A stretch of 64,000 bases of DNA, taken from positions 1-64,000 of the forward strand of contig CANGHK010000028.1 of NCBI GenBank assembly GCA_947453625.1. Reading direction: 5' to 3'. Each line of letters begins with the position of its first letter. Positions within the stretch are counted from its first letter, which is position 1. The notes beneath the pieces were generated by a model. It made no database searches. It saw only the letters and a program-made list of their open reading frames with translations, and had not been told where the DNA came from. Below, piece after piece: positions 1 to 11,701 of this stretch. The stretch comes from Burkholderiales bacterium. GTDB lineage: Bacteria; Pseudomonadota; Gammaproteobacteria; Burkholderiales; Burkholderiaceae_C. A program made the translations under genes and the position numbers.

Positions 1-2
1 CC

Positions 3-779
3 ACCGATCTGGCGGCGGTGCGCGGCGCCGATCTGGTGCTGTTCTGCGTCAAGTCCACCGACACCGACGCGGTGGCGCGCCAGATTGCGCCGCTGCTGGC
101 CGCCGACGCGCTGGTGCTCGGCCTGCAGAACGGCGTGGACAACGCCGCGACGATGCAGCGGCATCTGCGCCAGACCGTGGTTCCGGCGGTGGTCTACGTG
201 GCCACCGCGATGCCCGGTCCGGGACGGATCCAGCACTTCGGCCGCGGTGATCTGGTGATTGGCGCGCTGGGCGCCGGGCAGCGCGACGAGGCCTTGCTGC
301 AGCCGCGACTGCAGGCCGTGGTCGAGCTGTTTGCCAGCGCCCAGGTCAAGGTGCGGATCTCGGCCGACGTGATGGCCGAACTGTGGCTCAAGCTGGTCGT
401 CAACTGTGCCTGGAACGCGTTGTCTGGCCTGGCCAGGCTGCCCTATGGCCGGATCGCGGATCGGCCGGGCATCACCGAACTGCAGCGCGCGGTCGTGATG
501 GAGGTGGTGGCCGTGGCGCATGCCGAAGGCCAGCCGCTGGCGCTGCAGGCCGCGCTCGACGCCGTAGACCGCATCGCCAGCGCGATGCCGGCCCAGCACT
601 CCTCGACCGCGCAGGACATGGCCCGCGGCAAGCCCAGCGAGATCGACCACATCAACGGCTATGTGGCGCGGCGCGGCACTGAGCTGGGCATCGCCACGCC
701 GGTCAACCAGACGCTGCACACACTCGTCAAACTGGCCGAGAGCGTCGCTTGTGCGCCGCGTTCGACGCAGTCGTCCTGA
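3..779 (+). CDS. panE: 2-dehydropantoate 2-reductase, 3' part (5' end outside window)
   Basis: This enzyme reduces ketopantoate to pantoate with NADPH in pantothenate and CoA synthesis, in the cytoplasm. The reading frame is open to the left edge, so the N-terminal Rossmann glycine motif is missing from view. Visible family signs are the FCVKSTD stretch, LQNGVDN, the C-terminal helical domain with LWLKLVVNCAWNALSGL, and KPSEIDHINGYV. The visible part is about 258 residues, against roughly 300-330 for the family. panB and panC follow on the same strand after a 120-bp gap, which supports the assignment. ApbA/PanE homologues that act on other 2-keto acids exist, but the neighbours favour ketopantoate. 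Confidence 0.9.
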   Translation, partial: TDLAAVRGADLVLFCVKSTDTDAVARQIAPLLAADALVLGLQNGVDNAATMQRHLRQTVVPAVVYVATAMPGPGRIQHFGRGDLVIGALGAGQRDEALLQPRLQAVVELFASAQVKVRISADVMAELWLKLVVNCAWNALSGLARLPYGRIADRPGITELQRAVVMEVVAVAHAEGQPLALQAALDAVDRIASAMPAQHSSTAQDMARGKPSEIDHINGYVARRGTELGIATPVNQTLHTLVKLAESVACAPRSTQSS

Positions 780-899
780 CACCGCGGTCGGCATCCGACC
801 CGTGCAGCGGGCGCGCGCCGCGCCTCTGTCTGCGCCGGGGCTTGCTGCTACAGTTGTCCGCGCGGCGGTCCGCCGTGTCTAGTCGCTCTGAGACTCACG

Positions 900-3577
<2,678 letters not shown>

Positions 3578-3581
<4 letters not shown>

Positions 3582-4561
3582 GCCGTCACCTCCGGGCTGG
3601 TTGCCAGCCGCCAGCAAGCCGCACGAGTGGCGCCGGCAGGCATCAAATCCGGCCGCTCGACACGGCAGCGGTCCATTACCTGCGGGCAGCGCGGGTTGAA
3701 GGCGCAGCCGGTGGGGATGGCGGTCAGCCGCGGCATCGCGCCGTCGATCTGCATCAGGCGCTCGCGCTCGACCTCCATCGACGGGATCGAGCCCATCAGG
3801 CCCGCGGTATACGGATGCGCCGGGTGGTGGATCACCTCGGCCACCGGCCCGATCTCGACGATGCGACCGGCGTACATCACCGCGACACGGTCGCAGGCCT
3901 CGGCGATCACGCCCATGTCGTGGGTGACCAGCATCACCGCAGCGCCATGTTCCTTGGTGAGCTTCTTCAGCAGCGCGATGATCTGGGCCTGGATGGACAC
4001 GTCGAGCGCCGTGGTGGGTTCGTCGGCGACGATCAGCTCGGGGTTGGCCGCCAGCGCCAGCGCGATCACCACGCGTTGCCGCATGCCGCCCGAGAACTGG
4101 TGCGGGTACTGGTCGATACGCTGCTCGGCCGCCGGGATGCCGGTCTCCTGCAGCAGCGCGATGGCGCGCTGGCGGGCCTGCGCGGCGTCCAGGTTCAGGT
4201 GCACCTGTATCGTCTCGGTGATCTGCTGGCCCACGGTGTAGAGCGGGTTCAGCGAGGTCAGCGGGTCCTGGAAGATCGCGCCTATGCGCCGACCGCGGAT
4301 CTTGCGCATCGCCTCGCCGCTGAGCTGGTCGATGCGCTGGCCGGCGAGCCGGATCTCGCCGCCCGCGATCCGTCCGGGCGGCTCGAGCAGGCCGATGATG
4401 GCCGCGCCGGTCAGGCTCTTGCCGGCGCCGGATTCACCGACCACGCCCAGGATCTCGCCCGGCGCGATGTCGAACGAGACATCGTCCAGCGCCAGCAGGG
4501 TGCCGCGCCGGGTCGGAAATTCCACCCGCAGGTGGCGAACTTCAAGCAAAGCCTGTGTCAT
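3578..4561 (-). CDS. Dipeptide/oligopeptide ABC transporter ATP-binding protein (DppD/OppD type)
   Basis: This is the second ATPase of the peptide importer. The start at 4561 (MTQALLEVRHLRVEF) gives 327 residues; the longer open frame upstream runs antisense-like through the permease gene and is not credible. Walker A is GESGAGKS, the signature is FSGGMRQR, and Walker B and D-loop read VADEPTTALD. The C-terminal GCAFNPRCP motif is typical of DppD/OppD. It is separated by only 11 bp from the permease gene upstream and overlaps the next ATPase by four bases, so translation is probably coupled. Confidence 0.92.
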
Positions 4562-4572
4562 CGGGTCGGTTT

Positions 4573-5538
4573 TCAGTTCAGGCGCGGGTTGAGTGCGTCG
4601 CGCAACCAGTCGCCCAGCAGGTTGACGCTCAGCGAGATCATCACCAGCACGACGCCGGGGAAGACCGTGATCCACCACTCGCCCGAGAACAGGAAGTCCT
4701 GGCCGACCCGGATCAGCGTGCCCAGCGACGGCGAGGTCGGCGGCACGCCCACGCCCAGGAAGGACAGCGTGGCCTCGGTGATGATGGCCGAGGCGATCTG
4801 TATCGTCGCCAGGATCAGCACCGGCCCCAGCACATTGGGCAGCACATGGCGGCGCATGATGCGAAACGGCGCCACGCCGATCACGCGCGCGGCCTGCACA
4901 TATTCCTTCTGCCGCTCGACCATGGTCGAGCCGCGCACCGTGCGGGCGTAAGGCACCCAACCGGTCAGCGAGATCGCCAGGATCAGCACCGTGAAGGCCA
5001 GCGCCTCATGCGCGTTCGGGAACATCGCCCGGCCCACGCCGTCGATCAGCAAGGCGATCAGGATGGACGGGAAGGACAGCATCACGTCGCAGACCCGCAT
5101 GATGAAGCCGTCGATGCGCCCGCCGACGAAGCCGGCCAGCAAGCCCAGCCCGACGCCCACCACCACCGACGCCAGCACCGAGGCCAGGCCGACGAACAGC
5201 GAGATGCGCGAGCCGTACATCAGCGCCGACAGGATGTCGCGGCCCTGGTCGTCGGTGCCCAGCAAATACTTCGAGCTGCCCTCGGTCATCCAGGCCGGCG
5301 GCAGTCGCGCGTCCATCAGTTCCAGCGAGGCCAGGTCCATCGGGTTGTGCGGTGCCAGCCCGTTGGCGCCCAGCGCACAGACGACGCAGACCAGCGCCAG
5401 CACCGCGGCCACCATCGCGGTCGGCGACTGCTTGAAGCTGTGCCAGACGTTGCCGTCTAAGAATCTTGCCAGCGCGCTGGCATCGGGCGGCAGCGGGACG
5501 GACACCGGACCAGGCTTGTTGACAGGGGGAGGGCTCAC
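4573..5538 (-). CDS. Peptide ABC transporter permease (DppC/OppC type)
   Basis: This is an inner-membrane permease of the peptide importer, 321 residues. It has an N-terminal cytoplasmic tail and a first membrane helix near residues 40-60 (MVAAVLALVCVVCALGA). It then has the DppC-type loop LGTDDQGRDILSALMYG and five further hydrophobic segments. The EAA loop that contacts the ATPases is visible as EYVQAARVIGVAPFRIM. The gene lies 73 bp downstream of the partner permease and 11 bp upstream of the first ATPase. Confidence 0.92.
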   Translation of the reverse strand: MSPPPVNKPGPVSVPLPPDASALARFLDGNVWHSFKQSPTAMVAAVLALVCVVCALGANGLAPHNPMDLASLELMDARLPPAWMTEGSSKYLLGTDDQGRDILSALMYGSRISLFVGLASVLASVVVGVGLGLLAGFVGGRIDGFIMRVCDVMLSFPSILIALLIDGVGRAMFPNAHEALAFTVLILAISLTGWVPYARTVRGSTMVERQKEYVQAARVIGVAPFRIMRRHVLPNVLGPVLILATIQIASAIITEATLSFLGVGVPPTSPSLGTLIRVGQDFLFSGEWWITVFPGVVLVMISLSVNLLGDWLRDALNPRLN

Positions 5539-5611
5539 GGCGGCAGGTCGGAAAATGGAGATTGCGGCTGCCAGGCAAACAGTTGCCGGCAGGGTGGGTT
5601 CAGGGTCAGGA

Positions 5612-6595
5612 TCAATGGCCGGCGGCGCCGCGCTCGATGCGCAGCCGCGGGTCCACCGCGAAATACAGCAGGTCGACCGCCAGGTTGATCGCCACGAAGA
5701 TCAGCGCGATCAGGCACAGGTAGGCCGCCATCACCGGGATGTCGGCGAACTGCACCGCCTGGATGAACAGCAGCCCCATGCCCGGCCACTGGAACACCGA
5801 CTCGGTGACGATGGCGAAGGCGATGATGCCGCCGAGTTGCAGGCCGGCGATCGTGATCACCGGCACCAGGGTGTTCTTCAGCGCATGGCCGAAGTAGACC
5901 TTGCGGTCGGGCAGGCCGCGGGCGCGGGCGAACTTGATGTAGTCGGTGCGAAGCACCTCGAGCATCTCGCTGCGCACCAGGCGCAGCACCAGCGCCATCG
6001 GAAACAGCGACAGCGTGACGGCGGGCAGCAGCAGGTGGCGCAGGCCGTCCAGCGTCAACAGCCCGGTGGTGAACGGCCCCAGGGCCACCACCTCGCCGCG
6101 GCCAAAGCTGGGCAGCCACTTCAGCAGCACGGCGAAGACCAGGATCAGCAGGATGCCGATCAGAAAGTTGGGCAGCGACACGCCCAGCAGCGATCCCGTC
6201 ATCACCGCCTGCGACAGGAAAGTGCCGCGCCGCAGCGCGGCATAGACGCCCAGCGGGATGCCCAGCGCCAGCCCGATCAAGGCCGCCGTCAGCGCCAGTT
6301 CCAGCGTGGCCGGGAAGCGCTCGGCAATCAGCGACGACACCTTGCGGCCCTGGCGCAGGCTGATGCCGAACTCGCCCTGCGCAGCGTTGCCTATGAAGCG
6401 CGCGAACTGCGCGGCGAAGGGCTTGTCCAGCCCCAGGTCGACCCGCAGTTGCTGGCGCTGCTCGGTGGTGGCGTCCTGCCCCAGCAGGTTGGTCACCGGG
6501 TCGCCGACGAACTGGAACAGCATGAAGGCGATGAACGCGACCGTGAGCATCACGATCAAGGCCTGGAACAAGCGGCGGAGGATGAAGGCAAGCAT
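5612..6595 (-). CDS. Peptide ABC transporter permease (DppB/OppB type)
   Basis: This is the first gene of the transporter operon, a 327-residue permease. It begins with the standard MLAFILRRLFQALIVM, where positive residues precede the first membrane helix, and has about six helices. The periplasmic loop contains the family stretch LGLDKPFAAQF, and the EAA loop reads FARARGLPDRKVYFGHAL. A solute-binding protein gene would normally sit next to this operon. The 205 bp upstream lead only to a terminator and an unrelated small gene, so the importer must use a binding protein encoded elsewhere. Confidence 0.92.
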   Translation of the reverse strand: MLAFILRRLFQALIVMLTVAFIAFMLFQFVGDPVTNLLGQDATTEQRQQLRVDLGLDKPFAAQFARFIGNAAQGEFGISLRQGRKVSSLIAERFPATLELALTAALIGLALGIPLGVYAALRRGTFLSQAVMTGSLLGVSLPNFLIGILLILVFAVLLKWLPSFGRGEVVALGPFTTGLLTLDGLRHLLLPAVTLSLFPMALVLRLVRSEMLEVLRTDYIKFARARGLPDRKVYFGHALKNTLVPVITIAGLQLGGIIAFAIVTESVFQWPGMGLLFIQAVQFADIPVMAAYLCLIALIFVAINLAVDLLYFAVDPRLRIERGAAGH

Positions 6596-6739
6596 GCGTT
6601 AGGCCAGGTGGACAACCCGACATGATGCCCGATTGCGGCGCGACCTGGGACAAACCCTTCAACCCATGCCCGATCTGCCCGGAAATTTCAAGCGCTTGGC
6701 GATGCAGTCCCGGCGCCTGGACAGCGCGCCGAGAACGCA

Positions 6740-6765
6740 AAAAAGCGCTCTCCCGAGCGCTTTTT
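6740..6765 (-). terminator. Rho-independent terminator, bidirectional
   Basis: An 11-bp perfect inverted repeat, including A and T runs on both sides, encloses a four-base loop. Read on the minus strand the loop is GGGA, a GNRA-type loop, followed by a U run. This places the terminator about 36 bp downstream of the small periplasmic protein gene. It also separates that gene from the peptide-transporter operon. Confidence 0.85.
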
Positions 6766-6800
6766 CATGGCAGCCCAGGTCTCGCCTGGGCAACCCGGCC

Positions 6801-7151
6801 TTACTTCTTGCTCAGTTCTCCGGCAGCGGGCACGTCACCCTTCTTGATTGCGTCCTTGGTCTCGGCCTTGACTTCGGCCCTGGCCTTGGTCGACTTGGCC
6901 TTGGGCTCCTTGGCGACTTCACCGGATTCGATCGCATGCGCCTTGCTGGCCGATGCCGCGTCCTCCTTGACGTCGGCGCGCGCCGCGGTCGACTTGGTCT
7001 TGGGCGCCTTGGAGAGTTCACCGGATTCGATCGCATGGGCTTTGTTGGCCGATGCGGCCTCGGCCTTGACTTCGGCCTTGGTGGCCTGCGCAAAAGCCGA
7101 TGCGCTCAACTGCGACAGCACGACAGCGGCAATGAAGACGATTTTGTTCAT
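6801..7151 (-). CDS. Small periplasmic repeat protein (DUF4148-like)
   Basis: This 116-residue protein has a clear signal peptide (MNKIVFIAAVVLSQLSASAFA, cut after AFA). The mature part is a low-complexity, charged Ala/Lys/Glu-rich sequence. It holds two copies of a roughly 32-residue unit containing KAHAIESGE, followed by a degenerate third copy (KAETKDAIKKGDVPAAGE). The RAEVKAE pattern resembles the DUF4148 proteins common in Burkholderiales, whose function is unknown. A good AAGGAG ribosome-binding site lies 7 bases before the ATG. It has its own terminator downstream and is probably a single-gene unit. Confidence 0.75.
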   Translation of the reverse strand: MNKIVFIAAVVLSQLSASAFAQATKAEVKAEAASANKAHAIESGELSKAPKTKSTAARADVKEDAASASKAHAIESGEVAKEPKAKSTKARAEVKAETKDAIKKGDVPAAGELSKK

Positions 7152-7318
7152 GGTTCAACTCCTTGGAATTTCGGTGGACAGATGGGCAAACGCTCATCAC
7201 TTCAGGCAGCGACGTGACAGCATGGCGACCTGATGGATTCTGAACGTGCTGGACGAACCCCGAGTTGACCGAAGTGGGACCCCGCTGGCGTGCAAACTGC
7301 ACACACTTGACACAACGC

Positions 7319-7344
7319 AAAAAGCCGCCCGAAGGCGGCTTTTT
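7319..7344 (-). terminator. Rho-independent terminator of the porin gene
   Basis: An 11-bp perfect stem (A5-GCCGCC / GGCGGC-T5) surrounds a four-base loop that reads UUCG on the minus strand, closed by C-G. This is the extra-stable cUUCGg tetraloop followed by a U run. It lies 41 bp beyond the porin stop codon. The rest of the 7152-7385 gap holds only upstream sequence of the small repeat-protein gene. Confidence 0.9.
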
Positions 7345-7385
7345 GCTGAAGCCCGAGGGCTTGGCCTAGACCAAACCCATCGCGA

Positions 7386-8432
7386 TCAGAACGTGTGGCG
7401 GACGCCCAGGCCGAAGCCCGTGGCCTTCTTGCCACCAGCGGTGAAGTCGGCGGCGCTCAGACCACCACCCAGGCCGTTGGCCGACGCGCCCTTGTTGGTG
7501 GCTTCGGCAACTTGACCGTACAGCGAGGTGCGCTTGGACAGGTTGTAGATGTACTCGCCAGCAATCGTCTTCGAGCTGTTGGCGCTGACGGAAGAGTTGC
7601 CCATCAGGTAGCCGGCCTTGAATTCGCCTTGACCCAGCGGCACCGACACGCTCACCTGCTTGGTGACATAGCTCAGCGAGCCGTAGGTGTGCTTGTCGTA
7701 CAGGCCCAGCACCTTGGCCACGCCGAAGTTGTACGAACCGCCGACGTTCACGATCTTGAAGTCGTTGTTCGTGGCAGTCTTGGTCTGGTTGAAGCCAACA
7801 GCGACGCTGACCGGACCAGCGGCATAGCCCAACGAGCCGGACACCATGCCGCCACCGCTGACGGTCGTCAAGGTATTTTCAGCTGCGGCAACCTGGATCG
7901 AGCCGTTCACACCACCCAGATCACCCGGGAGGAAATAGCCGACCATGTTGTTGGCGCGAACCACCGTGGCAGCGCCCGAGCCCAGAGTGGCACCGGCGTA
8001 CACGTTGGCCGCATTGCCCATGCCATTGGCACCGAACACGTCGTAGGTGGCGTCCAAGATAAACGCGCTGGTGTAGTCCAGGCCGAGGCGGATTTCACCC
8101 ATCTTGCTGATCAGGCTGACGGTCGAACGGCGATTGAACATCACCGAGCCGATCGCGGCGCTGTTTTGACCACCGACTGCACCGGTATCGCTGGAAGTGC
8201 CGGCTTCGAGCCAGAAGCCCGCTTGCAGGCCACCGCCCAGGTCTTCCGTGCCACGGAAGCCAAACCGGTTGCTGCTCAGCTGGTTGCTGTCCATGCGCGT
8301 CTGCGAGGTAGCGCCGTTCTTCCAGCTGTTGACGCTCAGGTCAACGACGCCGAACAGGGTGACTGACGATTGGGCCGAGGCGGCACCGGCGAAGGCGCCG
8401 AGCACGGCGACTGCGAGTAGGGTTTTCTTCAT
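7386..8432 (-). CDS. Gram-negative porin (Burkholderiales OmpC-like trimeric porin)
   Basis: This is an outer-membrane general diffusion porin of 348 residues. The signal peptide is MKKTLLAVAVLGAFAGAASA. The mature protein begins QSSVTLFGVVDLSV, the hallmark first strand of this family. Alternating hydrophobic and polar beta strands follow (for example GFRGTEDLGGGLQAGFWLE and RRSTVSLISKMGEIRLG). The protein ends in Phe (GVRHTF), the signal for outer-membrane insertion. A TAGGAG ribosome-binding site sits 9 bases before the ATG. It is followed by a strong terminator, so it is monocistronic. Confidence 0.95.
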   Translation of the reverse strand: MKKTLLAVAVLGAFAGAASAQSSVTLFGVVDLSVNSWKNGATSQTRMDSNQLSSNRFGFRGTEDLGGGLQAGFWLEAGTSSDTGAVGGQNSAAIGSVMFNRRSTVSLISKMGEIRLGLDYTSAFILDATYDVFGANGMGNAANVYAGATLGSGAATVVRANNMVGYFLPGDLGGVNGSIQVAAAENTLTTVSGGGMVSGSLGYAAGPVSVAVGFNQTKTATNNDFKIVNVGGSYNFGVAKVLGLYDKHTYGSLSYVTKQVSVSVPLGQGEFKAGYLMGNSSVSANSSKTIAGEYIYNLSKRTSLYGQVAEATNKGASANGLGGGLSAADFTAGGKKATGFGLGVRHTF

Positions 8433-8596
8433 AGCAACGATCTCCTAGGTTGAACAAAAGAGGTCCCGATCCCGTGAAAACCCATCACCAAGGACGGTGA
8501 GGGCCGGTCAGGCCAACCTCCTCATCGGAAGCTGGCTCTATTGCACCAGAGGGCCGCGATCGACGCAAAGATTAGCGTTCGAAAACCGCCCCACCT

Positions 8597-8609
8597 GTTG
8601 TCTGACAAC
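8597..8609. promoter_or_regulatory. 13-bp palindrome, possible GntR-type operator
   Basis: A perfect inverted repeat, GTTGTC-T-GACAAC, lies in the divergent gap between the porin gene and coq7, 41 bp before the coq7 ATG. Its core TTGTCTGACAA fits the TNGTNNNACNA consensus described for FadR-subfamily GntR regulators. No regulator gene is adjacent, so the role is inferred from the pattern alone. Confidence 0.35.
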
Positions 8610-8649
8610 AACGGGCGTTTTCACCCCCCTGCTGCGCTATCCTCGCGGC

Positions 8650-9288
8650 ATGAGCAGCCCAGACGATTGGATCAGCAGCGCCGACCAGGCTTTGCGCACC
8701 TTGAGCCGCAGCGCGCATGCCGCACGCGCGATGCCGGTTCCGGCGCCCGGCAGCGGGGGTGCGGGGCAGGCGCTGTCGCCTGAACAGCGCCGACTGTCAG
8801 GCGCGCTGATGCGGGTCAACCATGTCGGCGAGGTCTGCGCGCAGGCACTGTACGCCGCCCAGGCCCTGACCGCCCGCACGCCGGCCTTGCGGGACCAGAT
8901 GCGGGCCGCAGGCCGCGAGGAGACCGACCATCTGGCCTGGACCGAGCGCCGACTGCGCGAGTTGGACGCGCGCACCAGCCTGCTCAACCCCTTGTGGTAC
9001 GCCGGCGCCTTCGCGATCGGGCTGGCCGCGGGCCGGGCCGGCGACCGCATCAGCCTGGGCTTCGTGGTCGAGACCGAGCGCCAAGTGGAAGCCCATCTGG
9101 CCGGCCACCTGGAGCGCCTGCCCGACGACGACCTGGCCTCGCGCGCGGTGGTGGCCCAGATGAAGGACGACGAATCCCGCCACGCTGACCAGGCCTTGCA
9201 GGCCGGTGCCACGCCGATGCCGGCGCCGGTGCGCTGGCTGATGCGAGCAGCAGCCAAGGTGATGACGCGCACCGCCCAGGTGCTCTGA
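8650..9288 (+). CDS. coq7: 2-polyprenyl-3-methyl-6-methoxy-1,4-benzoquinone hydroxylase (Coq7 family)
   Basis: This is a di-iron monooxygenase that adds the last ring hydroxyl in ubiquinone synthesis, associated with the inner membrane. The start is the ATG at 8650 (MSSPDDW), giving 212 residues as in other betaproteobacterial Coq7; an upstream in-frame extension has no family match. The iron ligands are all visible: Glu61 in NHVGEV, Glu91 and His94 in EETDH, Glu143 in ETERQVEAH, and Glu175 and His178 in DDESRH. A hydrophobic stretch near residues 116-128 probably contacts the membrane. The gene is read divergently from the porin. Confidence 0.93.
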   Translation: MSSPDDWISSADQALRTLSRSAHAARAMPVPAPGSGGAGQALSPEQRRLSGALMRVNHVGEVCAQALYAAQALTARTPALRDQMRAAGREETDHLAWTERRLRELDARTSLLNPLWYAGAFAIGLAAGRAGDRISLGFVVETERQVEAHLAGHLERLPDDDLASRAVVAQMKDDESRHADQALQAGATPMPAPVRWLMRAAAKVMTRTAQVL

Positions 9289-9363
9289 CCCGACCGCCGG
9301 CCCGGGTCGGCGATTCAGCGGCTCAGGCTTGCAGCCCTGCGCAGGCAGGGCCTCTCGCCCGGC

Positions 9364-9786
9364 TCAGGTCTCGACGATCTCGTGGCTGGTGCTGATCTCG
9401 GCGGTCTTGCCCAGCATGATCGTGCCCGAGCAGTACTTCTCATGCGACAGCGCGATCGCACGCGCCACCACCGCGTCCGCCAGCTTGCGGCCGCTGACCG
9501 TGAAGTGCAGGTTGATGTGGGTGAACACCTTGGGATCGGTGGTCGCGCGCTCGGCCTGCACCTTGACCGTGCAACCGCTCACGTCGTGGCGTCCGCGCTT
9601 GAGGATCAGCACCACGTCGTAGGCAGTGCAGGCGCCGGCACCGGCCAGCAGGGTTTCCATGGGCCGCGGCGCCAGATTGCGGCCGCCGCCGTCGGGTGCG
9701 CCGTCCATAGTCAGCAGATGGCCGCTGCCGGTCTCGGCCACAAAGCCCATGCCGCTACCCGGCACCCAGTGAATCGTGCATTCCAT
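9364..9786 (-). CDS. OsmC-family peroxiredoxin-like protein
   Basis: This 140-residue protein belongs to the OsmC/Ohr fold, which reduces organic hydroperoxides with a Cys pair. The two conserved cysteines are Cys53 (in GAGACTAYDVV) and Cys119 (in HEKYCSGT). The N-terminal domain and PMETLLAGAGA match the YhfA-like subgroup of OsmC rather than Ohr. The physiological substrate is unknown. Its 3' end faces coq7 across a 75-bp gap. The gene starts at 9786, and the sRNA/ilvA intergenic region lies upstream of it. Confidence 0.88.
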   Translation of the reverse strand: MECTIHWVPGSGMGFVAETGSGHLLTMDGAPDGGGRNLAPRPMETLLAGAGACTAYDVVLILKRGRHDVSGCTVKVQAERATTDPKVFTHINLHFTVSGRKLADAVVARAIALSHEKYCSGTIMLGKTAEISTSHEIVET

Positions 9787-9921
9787 CGTCTTGCCCTTGC
9801 CGGCCCGCGCCCGCTCTCTGACCGATTGTCATCGCTGTGCTGACCCGCAGCGCGCACCGAAGCCGTGCGTCGGCACCCGGGGTCCTGGAGGACAAACCCT
9901 AATCCAGCGGACTGATTCATA

Positions 9922-9950
9922 TTGCGGCGCAGCATTTCAGACGCTAGACT
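9922..9950 (+). promoter_or_regulatory. Predicted sigma-70 promoter of the small RNA/leader
   Basis: A TTGCGG -35 element (9922-9927) and a TAGACT -10 element (9945-9950) are separated by the ideal 17 bp. Transcription would start near 9957, just ahead of three consecutive hairpins and a strong terminator. The -35 match is moderate and the -10 is fairly good, so the call rests mainly on spacing and on the structured element downstream. Confidence 0.5.
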
Positions 9951-9956
9951 GGCTTC

Positions 9957-10060
9957 ATCGATGGGCAAGCCGGTTTATCGGCTGGTTCATCAGGCAGGTT
10001 GTCTCCTCCACCTCCTCCATTGGTGGATTAAGCCCAGGGCTCGCGCCCTGGGTTTTTTTT
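9957..10060 (+). ncRNA. Candidate small RNA with exposed CCUCC loop (or ilvA leader)
   Basis: This is a roughly 104-nt element in the 349-bp gap between the OsmC gene and ilvA, and no gene is seen in the rest of the gap. From the predicted start it folds into three hairpins. The first is AGCCG/CGGCT (9968-9983), with loop GTTTAT. The second is TCCACC/GGTGGA (10007-10027), with loop TCCTCCATT. The third is a terminator. The pyrimidine-rich loop and flank carry repeated anti-Shine-Dalgarno CCUCC motifs, reminiscent of the CCUCCUCC-loop sRNAs reported in proteobacteria. It could act in trans on ribosome-binding sites. It could instead be the attenuated leader of ilvA, whose own GGAGG site (10122-10126) is complementary to the loop. 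Confidence 0.55.
10033..10060 (+). terminator. Rho-independent terminator upstream of ilvA
   Basis: An 8-bp stem (CCCAGGGC/GCCCTGGG) with a TCGC loop is followed by eight T residues on the plus strand. No protein gene on this strand ends nearby (coq7 ends 745 bp upstream), so it most likely ends the small RNA or acts as an attenuator 75 bp before the ilvA start. Confidence 0.85.
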
Positions 10061-10135
10061 CGGGGAACGGCCGGGCAAGCGTTGGGTGATGCACCGCTAT
10101 CATGCTGCGCTGCACAAGCCACGGAGGCTGCCGCC

Positions 10136-11677
<1,542 letters not shown>

Positions 11678-11701
11678 GGCGGGCTGCCTACACTGGCTGG
11701 C

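Noticed and set aside
4991-6625. Long plus-strand open frame over the transporter permeases
   Set aside because: It is opposite clearly coding permease genes and its composition is low-complexity, typical of antisense frames in GC-rich DNA.
9961-10089. A 42-codon frame with neighbouring Leu and two Trp codons (HLLHWW) over the small RNA, which could be an attenuation leader peptide
   Set aside because: No ribosome-binding site precedes the ATG, the frame runs through the terminator before its stop, and no isoleucine-rich run expected for ilvA control is present. It is kept only as an alternative reading.
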